Source: an uncultured Polaribacter sp.
GTDB lineage: Bacteria; Bacteroidota; Bacteroidia; Flavobacteriales; Flavobacteriaceae
NCBI RefSeq assembly: GCF_947501385.1
Contig: NZ_CANMVP010000001.1
Span: 124,001-188,000, forward strand
Direction of reading: 5' to 3'
DNA: 64,000 nucleotides
Below, one piece after another: positions 1-9,747 of this stretch (position 1 is the stretch's first letter; every line of letters begins with the position of its first letter). Made by a program: the position numbers and the translations under genes. Under the pieces are notes generated by a model. It saw only the letters and a list, made by a program, of their open reading frames with translations, was not told where the DNA came from and did not search any database.

Positions 1-1
1 T

Positions 2-1855
2 CAAGAAAGGGGAACTGTTTACGCAGGAGAGGGATCTTGGGGAGCGCCTTTAAGACCAGCAAACAAAGACAAATCTTGGACAAGAAGTTCTGGAGCATTT
101 AATCAATTTAAATTGATTTATGTTTCTGAGAGTGAAATAGAAATGAGAACTATTAAAGTAGATAATGCTGATGAAGTAGCAGAATTAGGAAATGACGAGC
201 CTTTTGTACTACCTGCAAATTTAGATATATTTACACCAAGATCTGGAGCAGTCGTTACCGTTTCTAATGAAAATAATAATAATTGTCCTGTTGCAGGAAC
301 TGCGTGTGATGATGGAAACCCAGATACCATAAATGATCAAGAAGATGGTCTTTGTGGTTGTGCAGGTATTTTACCTTTAAATATTTATAATAAAGAATAT
401 AAAGTATTAGTAAGTTCTGATGATGCTGAAGAAAATACAGTTAATGGAAATGTAAGTACTAGCAGTAGTGATTTAGAAATTATAAAAGACGGAGATGATC
501 AAGTTGTTGGAATTCGTTTTAATAATGTAGATCTTACAGAAGGTTCAGAAGTTGTTCGTTCTTATATTCAATTTCAAGCAAAAGTAGAGAATTCAGGAGA
601 TAATAGTGATGTAATAAAGCTTATGATTCATGGAGAATCTAATATTAATAGTTCTACATTTTCATCAGATAATAAGAACATCTCCAATAGAACAAAAACA
701 AATGCAGTAGTTGAATGGAATGATATACCAGAATGGACAGATGAATCTGCAGATTTAAAAGAAAGAACTCCAAGTTTAAATGAAGTTATATCTGAAATTA
801 TAACATTAGACGGTTGGAAACCAGGAAATTCAATTACATTTATATTTACTGGAGAAGGCAAAAGGAAAGCAGAATCATTTGATTATAATGATGCAGAAGC
901 TCCACCTAAATTAGTTTTGGTACTAAGAGAGCCATGTCCAGAAAATGGTCTTTCTTGTGATGATGGAAACGCAAATACATTTTTTGATACAGAAGATGGA
1001 AATTGTAATTGTACAGGCATTCCAAAAGATGGAACTATTACCATAAACGTAATAGATGATGCAGAAGAAGCTATAGATGGTCCAGATGTAAAAGTGTTAG
1101 GTAAAGTTAGTACAGGAAGTTCTGATTTAGAAATGGGCTATGACTCTGGAACAGATCAAAGACATCAGCTTGTTGGTATTAAATTCGATAGCATTAAGGT
1201 ACCTAGAAATGCTTTAATTGAAAATGCGTATTTGAAATTTACGGCAAAACAAGATAATAGCGAAGCTACAAGCTTAGTTATTAAAGGTGAAAAAACAGGT
1301 AGTAGCCAACCTTTTTTAGCGGAAAATTTTAATATATCTAAAAGAACAAAAACAGATGCATCTGTAGCTTGGGATAACATACCTGCTTGGGTAAAAAATG
1401 GAAGTGGTGATATTTATAATTCACCAGATTTAAAAACTATTGTTCAAGAGATAGTAGATGGAGATGATTGGAAATTGGCAAATGCAATGACTTTCTTAAT
1501 AACAGGAACGGGTACTAGAGCACCCTACGCATATAGAGAAGGTGAAGTAGCACGAAGTGCTATGCTTGTAATAGAATATAAAGGAGATAGAGCACTATCT
1601 ACGGAAGACATTCTCATTGGAAGTAATACAATAAATATTTTTCCAAATCCTGTTTCAGATTATTTAAGAATTAATGCTAAAGAAAAAATAGATAGAGTAA
1701 CTATTTATAACTTAGTTGGTAAAGAAGTGTTAACTATGAAATCTGATAAAACTAATTTTAGAGTAGATATGACATCACTTAAAAGAGGTTTGTATATTGT
1801 AAATATTATCCAGAAGAATAAAATTGAGAAATCAGTTAAAATTCAAGTTGACTAA
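2..1855 (+). CDS. C-terminal part of a secreted purple-acid-phosphatase-like T9SS cargo protein (5' truncated)
   Basis: The reading frame is open to the left window edge, so the true start lies outside; a TTG at 113 is only an internal codon. The first ~60 residues (GTVYAGEGSWGAPLRP ... FNQFKLIYV) resemble the C-terminal end of purple-acid-phosphatase-type metallophosphoesterases, but the catalytic domain is not in the window. Then come two copies of a module: a Cys-rich linker (C-x6-CDDGN...DG-C-x-C-G, near residues 95 and 312) followed by ~150 residues of beta-rich sequence with the shared pattern VSTxSSDLE...QLVGIxF. The last ~85 residues form a T9SS type A sorting domain (IFPNPVSDYL ... 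RGLYIVNI), so the protein is exported and probably surface-attached or released. The T9SS assignment is firm; the phosphatase assignment is inference from a short stretch. Confidence 0.75.
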   Translation, partial: QERGTVYAGEGSWGAPLRPANKDKSWTRSSGAFNQFKLIYVSESEIEMRTIKVDNADEVAELGNDEPFVLPANLDIFTPRSGAVVTVSNENNNNCPVAGTACDDGNPDTINDQEDGLCGCAGILPLNIYNKEYKVLVSSDDAEENTVNGNVSTSSSDLEIIKDGDDQVVGIRFNNVDLTEGSEVVRSYIQFQAKVENSGDNSDVIKLMIHGESNINSSTFSSDNKNISNRTKTNAVVEWNDIPEWTDESADLKERTPSLNEVISEIITLDGWKPGNSITFIFTGEGKRKAESFDYNDAEAPPKLVLVLREPCPENGLSCDDGNANTFFDTEDGNCNCTGIPKDGTITINVIDDAEEAIDGPDVKVLGKVSTGSSDLEMGYDSGTDQRHQLVGIKFDSIKVPRNALIENAYLKFTAKQDNSEATSLVIKGEKTGSSQPFLAENFNISKRTKTDASVAWDNIPAWVKNGSGDIYNSPDLKTIVQEIVDGDDWKLANAMTFLITGTGTRAPYAYREGEVARSAMLVIEYKGDRALSTEDILIGSNTINIFPNPVSDYLRINAKEKIDRVTIYNLVGKEVLTMKSDKTNFRVDMTSLKRGLYIVNIIQKNKIEKSVKIQVD

Positions 1856-1873
1856 TTTATTTATTAGTTTATT

Positions 1874-1907
1874 AAATAGGCTGTCTGAAAAGACAGCCTA
1901 TTTTTTT
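1874..1907 (+). terminator. Rho-independent terminator after the T9SS protein gene
   Basis: A perfect 13-bp stem (AAATAGGCTGTCT / AGACAGCCTATTT) with a GAAA tetraloop is followed directly by a T run. It begins 18 nt after the stop codon of the plus-strand gene. Confidence 0.92.
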
Positions 1908-2817
1908 AAAAAAATTATAACTCATTTATTAATAGCATTATGTATAAGTATTATAAATTCAACTATATATAATTTTATTATGAATCTTTTCTAACTAATT
2001 TGGTAAAGCCTTTCTGTACTATTAATTAATATATTCGATGTACATTCAAATTCTATTTTTATGGAAATGATACTTCTAGTAATTTTGAGAAACGAAAAAT
2101 TATACCCAGAAATTTTAATTGCTAAAATTTTTATTTACACAGAAGTTACTTATTTTAACTGTAAAATTTTCTCAATTTAATAGAATTTATTGTAATCATA
2201 AAGGGTTTTTACATAAGTTAAAACTCTAAATATAGTTCTATGCAATATAAAATGAAACGAGAATATTATGGTATAAAATAAATAGTATACGAAGTTGGTA
2301 TTGAAAGTTCTAATTTTAATGAAGACTAAAATCACAAATTATTATTTTTTTAAATAGAAAACAAAATTTGTTGCAATTGTCTTGATATTTTTAAATAAAG
2401 ATTTTTTGAAACCAACTATCCTCGAGGCAGAGACATAGAGGTATTTCGCTGGATTTATTTTGACTCGAAATAAGGTCAAAAACCATCCCGACAACATTTG
2501 GGACTATATTTAGATTCCTTTCCTGCTTGCCGCAGGCAGGTTCACAGGAATGACAGTTTCAACAGAAACAGAGGCAGAGCCACGAGAAATTCTTTTCGAT
2601 TAAATAGTTTTAATTTAGCTAATTCAAATCGTATTTTTTTTTGCAATTGAAGGTCAAAAATTTATTAATATTCTTAATACAACGTTTTACAATTTAATTT
2701 TGAAATACAACTCTGCCAATTTGAGACTTGAGAATAAATTTAAAATAATCTTTATTTTCTCTTCGTATAACTAATCTAGTATATTTTCTAAAGTAGGAAT
2801 CCAAAATTATATATATT
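1908..2817. other. Gene-free AT-rich intergenic region with one palindromic repeat
   Basis: No reading frame with recognisable protein character is visible on either strand over ~900 bp. The only structured part is a more GC-rich patch around 2440-2600 that contains a palindromic repeat of the kind scattered through flavobacterial intergenic DNA. The rest is AT-rich and featureless, possibly a fully decayed gene. Confidence 0.6.
2522..2540. repeat. REP-like palindrome
   Basis: The sequence CCTGCTTGCCGCAGGCAGG can fold on itself and is followed by TTCACAGGAATGACA. Related palindromes with GGCAGGCAGG or 'AGGAATGACA' cores occur at about 42.23 kb and 44.69 kb in this window, so this is a member of a dispersed repeat family. 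Confidence 0.6.
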
Positions 2818-2852
2818 AAAAACGGTGAGATATAAACACCTCACCGTTTTTA
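2818..2852 (-). terminator. Terminator of the small T9SS protein gene
   Basis: An inverted repeat AAAAACGGTGAG / CTCACCGTTTTT with a ~10-nt loop lies 20 nt past the stop codon of the minus-strand gene. The minus-strand 3' arm ends in a T run. The A/T-flanked stem could also work from the other side. Confidence 0.85.
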
Positions 2853-2872
2853 ATATTAATTTTGAAAGAATG

Positions 2873-3883
2873 TTATTCTTTAATAAGCTTTCTTAAACCT
2901 AAGTTTCCTACATTGTCTTTTACTTTAACAATATAAAAACCTCTGCTTAAACCAGAAATATCAACTTTAGCTTCTTTAGTATCAGAAACCATTTTTCCTA
3001 AGCTATTATAAATTTTCACATTAGAAATAGTTGTTTTTGAGGTAATTTGTAAAAAATTAGAACTTGGATTAGGAAATAACTCAAAATCTAAAGTTGCAAA
3101 ATCTTTAACACTTAAAGGTGCGTTACTTGTAACTGTTGTTAAATCAGTAGTAGCGTCATAATTAACTTCAATACTTCCTCCTGGAGCAATAATTTTTTCA
3201 TTGTTAGCAAGTGTTTTAAAATTATCTACTTGATCTCCTCCTAAAGTAATTTTTCCACCACCCATAACTTTTACAGACTCATCAGATACTGTTCCATTAA
3301 AAGATTGTGTACCATTATCTGGATTAGCAGTAAAAGCTAATTGAGATAAATTAAGTATTCCACCATTATAAATAGTTACTGAAGCTGAAGAGGTTGCATC
3401 CGCCTTACTTTCGAAGTTTATTCCAAACATTGCTCCAACATTAAGTGTTCCATACAAATCAATTGTACTTTGGGCACCTGGATTAAACGCTAACCACAGA
3501 TGAGAACCAGTAGTAACTGTTCCGCCAGCTTCTACTAAAAGTCTTGCTTTTCCTGTCCAACCAATTGCAGACCAATGTCCACTATCTGTACTGGTTAAGC
3601 TTGCGTTATCTTTAACGATTATAGAGCCAAAAATACCACCATTTCCAAATTCAAACCACTTTGCATCTGCAGCAGTAGTAATAATACAGTCTGGTAAAGA
3701 CCCATCTGAATTTCCTTCTATAATAGCTTGTTGATTTCCAAAAGCAGCTTGGCCAGGATAACCTAATGACCAATTATCATTATTTGCAAATTCAGAGCTT
3801 ACAGCTCCACTCCAAACTGTTTGTGCATAAGTTACACTAGAACCAAATGCAGTGACTAATAAAATAAGTAATATTTTTTTCAT
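2873..3883 (-). CDS. Secreted T9SS type A sorting-domain protein, probable surface polysaccharide-associated protein
   Basis: The start chosen is the ATG that gives a classic signal peptide (MKKILLILLVTAFG ... YAQ, residues 1-21); a longer frame with 17 extra residues would bury it. The mature part (~22-250) is rich in Gly, Asn and beta-strand-like repeats (VKDNASLT, VEAGGTVTTGSHLW, IYNGGILNLSQ), suggesting a right-handed beta-helix or similar beta-solenoid. The last ~80 residues are a T9SS sorting domain (LFPNPSSNFLQI ... RGFYIVKV). No catalytic motif was recognised. It has its own promoter with the same phased repeats as the mannan PUL operons and its own terminator, so it is probably a co-regulated surface component, for example a glycan-binding protein. 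The function is inferred from context only. Confidence 0.8.
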   Translation of the reverse strand: MKKILLILLVTAFGSSVTYAQTVWSGAVSSEFANNDNWSLGYPGQAAFGNQQAIIEGNSDGSLPDCIITTAADAKWFEFGNGGIFGSIIVKDNASLTSTDSGHWSAIGWTGKARLLVEAGGTVTTGSHLWLAFNPGAQSTIDLYGTLNVGAMFGINFESKADATSSASVTIYNGGILNLSQLAFTANPDNGTQSFNGTVSDESVKVMGGGKITLGGDQVDNFKTLANNEKIIAPGGSIEVNYDATTDLTTVTSNAPLSVKDFATLDFELFPNPSSNFLQITSKTTISNVKIYNSLGKMVSDTKEAKVDISGLSRGFYIVKVKDNVGNLGLRKLIKE

Positions 3884-3931
3884 AATAAAATTGTTTAAAG
3901 GATTAATAATTTTTATAGATTTAATTTGATA

Positions 3932-3997
3932 CAAACATAAATTTGTTTGTTAATAAATGGATAATTGACAATTAATTAATACTTAAAAAGAGATTAA
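3932..3997 (-). promoter_or_regulatory. Promoter with 11-bp phased NNNTTAA repeats, upstream of the small T9SS protein
   Basis: The -7 box reads TATGTTTG on the minus strand (3932-3939). Upstream of it, after 7 nt, heptamers occur every 11 bp (plus-strand reading): TTGTTAA 3947, TGGATAA 3958, CAATTAA 3969, TACTTAA 3980, AGATTAA 3991. Four of five end in TTAA. The same layout occurs before three other PUL transcription units. The -7 box lies ~50 nt before the ATG. Confidence 0.75.
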
Positions 3998-4111
3998 TCC
4001 AATAAAAATTTATTTTTTTTGAGAAAAATTTGGTTTCATTCTCTTAAATAATAGCTTAAGTAAAAAAAATATTAAATAATCTAATGAAAAATTTGTGTTT
4101 TAGAAATTATG

Positions 4112-4184
4112 AAAAAACAACCTATCAAATATTTGAAATGAAACCTTTCTTTATAAAAAATGTTTTCAGAATATCTAATAGGTT
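4112..4184 (-). terminator. Probable terminator of the haem protein/permease operon
   Basis: An imperfect inverted repeat of ~16 bp (AACCTATTAGATATT pairing with AAATATTTGATAGGTT on the minus strand) encloses a ~34-nt loop and is followed by GTTTTTTC. It lies between the permease stop codon and the next promoter. The long loop makes it weaker than the other terminators. Confidence 0.45.
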
Positions 4185-4236
4185 ATAAATTTTATAAAAA
4201 AGCAACGTTGTAGATTGTCTAATTTTGAATCAGCAA

Positions 4237-5559
4237 TTAATTAATAAGCGAAACTTTCTTTTTAGATTCATAATCCTTAAAAATTTTTAGTCCATACCAG
4301 CCGATATAAATAAAACAAAGTAGAGGTAAAGTATATGAAAAATTAATTTCTGGAACCCCTAAAATTGAAATATCATCAACTCTGTTGCCACCAATATCAA
4401 TAATTTGAGCTTGTAATTTTGGCATTAAGGCACCGCCAACAATTGCCATAATTAGCCCTGCAGAACCCACTTTAGATTGTTCTTCTGTTAAATCTCCTAA
4501 AGCAATTCCGTAAATGGTAGGGAACATTAAAGACATACAGAAAGAAATACTTACTAAACTATACAGTCCAATTATGCCATGAATAAAAATTGCACCAAGT
4601 GTAAATACACTTCCTAAAATTGCAAAATACATTAAAAGTCTACCAGAACTTAAAAATCTCAATAAATACGTACCTACAGCGCGCCCAATAGTAAATAATA
4701 TAAAAGCAGCCATTTGATAATACCCTGCAGTAACACCATCCATCCCTATAGCTTCTGCATATTGGTAAATATACGTCCAACACATAATTAAACATCCTGT
4801 ATGGAAAATCTGCGCTAAAACCCCTAGCACATATTTTTTATTTTTACTTAAAACAGTAAATGTTTCTCCAATTTTTGGCATGCCACCTTCCTCTTTTGCT
4901 TGTGGCATTTTACTGATAGTAAAAATTACAAAAACAACAATTAAAACTAGACCTAAAATTACATAGGGATCACGAATAACCATTAAATCAGATGTTTTCA
5001 TTAATAATTTTGAAGCTTCGTCTAAAGCACTAAAATTTTCAACATCATCAGATTTTAAGTTTTTCAAAACAAATTGTTGTGCTACAAATAATCCAATGAT
5101 CAATCCAAGAGGATTAAATGCTTGGGCTAAATTTAAACGTTGTGTTGCCGTTTCTTTAGCACCCATTGCTAGGGCATATGGATTTGCAGCCGTTTCTAAA
5201 AATGCCAATCCAAAAGTTAAAATATATAAACCCAAACAAAAGAAAACAAAGCTTTCTGTTTGAGCTGCTGGATAAAATAATAGTGCACCCGTTGCATACA
5301 AACCTAAGCCAATTAAAATACCAACTTTGTAAGAAAATTTTCGCATAAACATGGCAGCTGGCAACGCCATGCAAAAATAACCGCCATAAAATGCCATTTG
5401 TACCCAAGCAGCTTCTGAATTAGATAATTCCAATACCTTTTTAAAAGCCTGAACCATAGGATCTGTTACTGCATTTGCAAAGCCCCATAAAGCAAATAAT
5501 GAGGTGACTAATATAAACGGAATTAGAACTTTTTTTTCTACAATGGGTATTTTCTTCAT
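4237..5559 (-). CDS. FucP-family sugar:H+ symporter (MFS)
   Basis: This is a 440-residue integral inner-membrane protein with about 12 hydrophobic segments. It matches the fucose/glucose/galactose permease branch of the MFS: an early FALWGFANAVTDPM motif whose Asp corresponds to the FucP substrate/proton site, and FLETAANPYA with the conserved membrane Glu, then RLNLAQAFNPLG. The length is typical for the family. In context the cargo is most likely mannose, released in the periplasm by the GH92 and GH99-like enzymes and then phosphorylated by the ROK kinase encoded in the neighbouring operon. It follows the haem-protein gene after 45 nt and probably shares that gene's promoter. The family is firm; mannose as substrate is inference. 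Confidence 0.88.
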   Translation of the reverse strand: MKKIPIVEKKVLIPFILVTSLFALWGFANAVTDPMVQAFKKVLELSNSEAAWVQMAFYGGYFCMALPAAMFMRKFSYKVGILIGLGLYATGALLFYPAAQTESFVFFCLGLYILTFGLAFLETAANPYALAMGAKETATQRLNLAQAFNPLGLIIGLFVAQQFVLKNLKSDDVENFSALDEASKLLMKTSDLMVIRDPYVILGLVLIVVFVIFTISKMPQAKEEGGMPKIGETFTVLSKNKKYVLGVLAQIFHTGCLIMCWTYIYQYAEAIGMDGVTAGYYQMAAFILFTIGRAVGTYLLRFLSSGRLLMYFAILGSVFTLGAIFIHGIIGLYSLVSISFCMSLMFPTIYGIALGDLTEEQSKVGSAGLIMAIVGGALMPKLQAQIIDIGGNRVDDISILGVPEINFSYTLPLLCFIYIGWYGLKIFKDYESKKKVSLIN

Positions 5560-5604
5560 ACAGCTTGGTTTAAATTTTTGATATTTTTAAATGATTTATT
5601 TTGA

Positions 5605-8600
5605 TTACTCTTTAACTATTTTTAAAATTATGGGTTCTTCTAATTCTAATCTTACAAAATAGATTCCAGCAGGAATATTTTCAAGTGAAAGATTCATAAT
5701 TCCGTTTGATAGATTGTAAGTACTAGAAAGAATTTTTTGTCGCAACGTATTATAGACAGTAGCTTTAACATTCAATAAATTTTTCTTTGGAATAAATATA
5801 TTAATAAGACCTATTGTAGGATTGGGATACATTTTAATTTGGCTTAAAAGCGAGTTTTCTTTTAAGCTTAATGTATTTTCTGTTACTTTTAAAACAACTT
5901 TATAAATGGTATCATTTAAAATACAAGATGAATCGTCTTTTAATACATGTAATTTCCAAACCTTTAAATTATCATTTAAATGAACTGTAAATTTTTCTGG
6001 ATCTTTGTTCACTAATAATAAACTTCCATCAGGTTTTTCCCATTGATAATCTCCTTTTATTGTATAGTTTGGCAACAATTCTAGATCACTTAATTCAGTA
6101 ATTTCTATTTCACCTCCTGTTTTAAACCGATCTTTATCAATGCTATATTTTATAAAATTATCAGTTAAAATTGTAGAATTAATAATATTAAAATTAAGTT
6201 TTGAATTTTCGCAACTTGCTTTTTTAAAACTATATTCCCCTAAAATTTGGGCATTTTTAAACTGAATTTTATGTGAACTGATATTGTTATCAAATATGAA
6301 TTTTTCTCCATTTGGATTTTCTAAAATAATATCTGTTGGAGAATTTTCTTTATAATTATGACTTGCTGGTAAATCTTTATCAAACTGCCATTTGTGCATT
6401 AAATAGCCCTCTAAATACTCTTTTTGAGTCTTATTGATGTTGTAATCGTAAAATATAACTTCGGAAATTGGTCCTTTATGATACCAACCTGAATTAGAAA
6501 TTCCTCCTGCAGACTGTCCTAAATAAAAAGCTCTGCTAGTTTCCATATTAGCGCCAGAACCACTAAAAGATTCTTCTTCCTTTCCATTTATATATGTTGT
6601 TATTTTTTTTCCTTCTTTAGTAATCATCAAAATAAAATCGCTACCATCTTCGTAATACCCTCCATGATTGTTGCTTCCATTAAATTTTACTCTGTGTCTG
6701 CCATCTTTTCGAGAAAAATATACCCCTAATCCATCATTATCTTTTTCATTTCCTAAAATTGCGTTCCAATCTCCAGCAGTAGCTCTGTAATATTTTCCAG
6801 CTACTAGCAACGTCCAATTTTCGTTTAAAACAGCATCATTATTTTGTGGAAAAAGTTCCAATCCGTTTGCATTATTTGCACCAAATAATAGAGTTGGTAA
6901 TCCATTCATGCCAGTTTCACTGTAAGTAGGTTTTAAATTTATATCTGATTGTTGAGACATTGTAAAACTGCTTTTAGATTTGTTTTTCCATTGCCCAATT
7001 TTAATTCCTTCAGTAGGTTTTGTTCCATCAGAAAAAATATCTTTTGCATCTAACCAAAATAATGGTTCGTTAAGCTCTGGCTCAATTTTAAATTCCATTG
7101 AATCATTTAAACAGACAATAGAATTATTTAATTTCTGCCAATTCTCATCATTTTTACGAACTCTTATAGTAACACTTTCATTTGGTAGTATAAATTCTTT
7201 TGCTACCCAACTATTAGAAATACAATTTTTACTACTGGTAACTTTACATGTTAAGGTTGTACCAACTCTAAAATTACTAATATCAAATTCCTTTTGATGA
7301 TTTGCTGTTTTTTCTCCATTTACCCACCATTCATAAATAGGATTTTCTCCTTCATTTGCTGTTTGAGCAATTATTTTATTCGGGTGTATGTTACAAGTTT
7401 CTTCTTTATTTACTAGAAGGTTTAATTGTAATTCACCACTATTTCTAAAAGTTTCCCAATTAATATTTGGCCAAGCATTAGAAGACCAATCAATCATTTC
7501 TTCAATTATATCACAAGCTACACCTAGTTTAGAAAATTCAGGAATTAAATAATACATTTTATCCGCCCAATAATGAAGTCCAACAAAATTGGACATTTCT
7601 TTTAAATCTAATGTTTTTTTACTTCTAAAATCCAGCTCATTACTTCCACCATTTGGCAATCTATTCCAAGAATCTAAACTGTTTTCTGGTTTTTTAACTT
7701 CCTTTAAAAACTGTCTTAATTGCGCATTTAAAACCCATTTACTCATACCTAGTTTTACATTATCTAAAAATGTTGGCCAAATACTTGCTTTAAAATTATT
7801 TAATTGATGACTATCTGTGCGCCCAATAATATGCCAAGGACCTTGCACTCTAATTCTAAATCCTTTTCCGTTATTTGGAGTTGTTGCGCCAGACCAAGAT
7901 CTAAATTGATACATGGCATTTAGAGAATGATAATAGCGCAAAGGCTCGTAAATTCCAGATTTTTTACTCGCTTTCATAATAAAACCTGGATGGTAATTAT
8001 AATCCATTGGAGAATTATGAGACACCATTCCATTTCCTCCATTTATAATCAATTGTAAATGGTACCAATTGGTAGATTCATAAGCGCCCGTGGCTTCAGT
8101 TTGACCGAAAAAATTATTGCAATTTCCTGTAATATTATAACCATCATTTATGGGTAATTCTTGTTCAGAAACACACGCTTGAAAATGAGGTGGAACTTCA
8201 AAAACTTGATATCTTGTGCCAAACCATTGACGCTTTGCAGGTTGATCTTCTTCTTTTGCAAACCAATGTGCTTTGTCTTGCAAATCAAATTCGTTCATAA
8301 TTTCAAAAAACTGAACTGCCATTAATCGTGCTAAACTTGTAGCGGCAAATTCTCTTGGAATACCATCACCTAGATGTTGGGTAGCAGTTCCGTTTGGTTC
8401 TCTCCAATGCTCACCTAAATTTCTATCTGGTCTTCCATCTGCAAGAAAAAATCTATAATGACGCCAAAATCTTTCATTCTGCTTCATTAAATCTTCAGGA
8501 TTTCTATTTGCTGGTGGCATTGCTTCTAAATACGCTCTAAAACTTTGGTAACCAAATTTTGGAAAAAAAGCAGTTCCTCCTTGATTAAGTGGATGATTCC

Positions 8601-9702
8601 AATAATCATCTTTAGAATATGCATCCATAGGATGAATCATTGGCAACCAACTCTTCCAATCTGGGAATTGAATAGCTATAGGCAACAATGTTCTGTCTAC
8701 CATTTTATCAGAATCGAAACGATTGTAAACGGTTTCTTGGTTTACACCATTTGGAAACATGTAGGGAAGCATTTCTTTATCTGCTTGTAAAACAGCTTCT
8801 AAACCTGCACCTGCAGCCCATTCTTCAATAGGTTTGTGCTCTAGTTCTGGTCCTGGTTGATATGGCGGATTCCAAGGACGGCCATATCTACCCACATTTT
8901 CTTTTTCTTCAGATAAGCTTCGGATGTAAGAAGCAATTAATTTACCGTCTTCCTCAGTAAGTTGATGAAATTTGGCTCTTTCTATAATTGATTTATTTGA
9001 ATAACTAAAAATTTCCAAATCTCGTCCGTCTTGCGTATGACAAGAAGCACATTTTGCCTTTATGGGCTCTTGACTTTTTAGTTTGTAGCCATACCAAAAT
9101 CCCTTTTTATCAACTTTTAAATAGTTGTTTTTTAGAGAGGCATCATACCACAAATCTTTGCCTGCTTTAATACTTGCAGCATCTTTATAAGGGCTTTTCC
9201 ATGTTTTTGGATCATCCTCTAAAAAATAATCATCTCCTAAAATTTTGCTTCCATTTCTGTTGATTAAATTTAATTTTACAACTCTAAAACCACTAGAAAT
9301 TCCATCAGAAGTATTAAAACGAAATTGAATTGTATTTTCTCCAACAACAAAACCTTGTGCCAGAATTGTAAATCGAATGGTTCCATAACCTCCATGAACC
9401 ATTCCTCCTCTTTCTCTTTCTGGGCTTTCAATTTTAGTGGTATTGTGATTTAAATCTAACCAATTTTGATTGTTTATTTTGATGGAAGCTTTATTTTGGT
9501 AACTCAAATTATTTACTTGCAACCAAAATTGATCAATGTTTTCTAATTGACTTTCGTGAATTGTAAATTTTCTTTCTTCAATAGTACCTTCTACGCCCAA
9601 AACTTCTACAGGTAATAAAATTTTAGAACCAGTGTTTTGGGCCACTAAATGTATTGATGCAATAAAAAATAAATGTATGAATATGAGAGTTATCTTTTTA
9701 AT
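5605..9702 (-). CDS. Giant secreted CxxCH haem-motif protein with LamG-like and T9SS domains
   Basis: The protein is ~1365 residues. No ATG/GTG/TTG precedes the signal peptide: the frame is closed by a TAG, and the only plausible start is ATT at 9702, giving IKKITLIFIHLFFIASIHL then VAQ. The first ordinary start (GTG at 9645) would begin at the cleavage site and remove the signal. Order of parts: N-terminal beta-rich domain (~20-140); single c-type haem motif CASCH (C218, C221, H222) followed by cytochrome-like helices; a large unassigned region rich in Trp, His and Tyr; Ig/PKD-like stretches; a LamG/concanavalin-like domain (~875-1105, FWLDA ... WTLLVAGKYY); and a T9SS sorting domain over the last ~80 residues (MYPNPTIGLINIFI). 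It lies immediately upstream of the sugar permease and has the phased-repeat PUL promoter. A redox role at the cell surface is inferred; the substrate is unknown. Confidence 0.8.
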   Translation of the reverse strand: MKKITLIFIHLFFIASIHLVAQNTGSKILLPVEVLGVEGTIEERKFTIHESQLENIDQFWLQVNNLSYQNKASIKINNQNWLDLNHNTTKIESPERERGGMVHGGYGTIRFTILAQGFVVGENTIQFRFNTSDGISSGFRVVKLNLINRNGSKILGDDYFLEDDPKTWKSPYKDAASIKAGKDLWYDASLKNNYLKVDKKGFWYGYKLKSQEPIKAKCASCHTQDGRDLEIFSYSNKSIIERAKFHQLTEEDGKLIASYIRSLSEEKENVGRYGRPWNPPYQPGPELEHKPIEEWAAGAGLEAVLQADKEMLPYMFPNGVNQETVYNRFDSDKMVDRTLLPIAIQFPDWKSWLPMIHPMDAYSKDDYWNHPLNQGGTAFFPKFGYQSFRAYLEAMPPANRNPEDLMKQNERFWRHYRFFLADGRPDRNLGEHWREPNGTATQHLGDGIPREFAATSLARLMAVQFFEIMNEFDLQDKAHWFAKEEDQPAKRQWFGTRYQVFEVPPHFQACVSEQELPINDGYNITGNCNNFFGQTEATGAYESTNWYHLQLIINGGNGMVSHNSPMDYNYHPGFIMKASKKSGIYEPLRYYHSLNAMYQFRSWSGATTPNNGKGFRIRVQGPWHIIGRTDSHQLNNFKASIWPTFLDNVKLGMSKWVLNAQLRQFLKEVKKPENSLDSWNRLPNGGSNELDFRSKKTLDLKEMSNFVGLHYWADKMYYLIPEFSKLGVACDIIEEMIDWSSNAWPNINWETFRNSGELQLNLLVNKEETCNIHPNKIIAQTANEGENPIYEWWVNGEKTANHQKEFDISNFRVGTTLTCKVTSSKNCISNSWVAKEFILPNESVTIRVRKNDENWQKLNNSIVCLNDSMEFKIEPELNEPLFWLDAKDIFSDGTKPTEGIKIGQWKNKSKSSFTMSQQSDINLKPTYSETGMNGLPTLLFGANNANGLELFPQNNDAVLNENWTLLVAGKYYRATAGDWNAILGNEKDNDGLGVYFSRKDGRHRVKFNGSNNHGGYYEDGSDFILMITKEGKKITTYINGKEEESFSGSGANMETSRAFYLGQSAGGISNSGWYHKGPISEVIFYDYNINKTQKEYLEGYLMHKWQFDKDLPASHNYKENSPTDIILENPNGEKFIFDNNISSHKIQFKNAQILGEYSFKKASCENSKLNFNIINSTILTDNFIKYSIDKDRFKTGGEIEITELSDLELLPNYTIKGDYQWEKPDGSLLLVNKDPEKFTVHLNDNLKVWKLHVLKDDSSCILNDTIYKVVLKVTENTLSLKENSLLSQIKMYPNPTIGLINIFIPKKNLLNVKATVYNTLRQKILSSTYNLSNGIMNLSLENIPAGIYFVRLELEEPIILKIVKE

Positions 9703-9747
9703 GAGCTAAATTTTTATTTGGTTTCAGTTGTGTTTTTATAACAACTA

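Noticed and set aside
1908..2817. Hidden gene between the two T9SS protein genes
   Set aside because: All frames are broken frequently and no recognisable motif was found.
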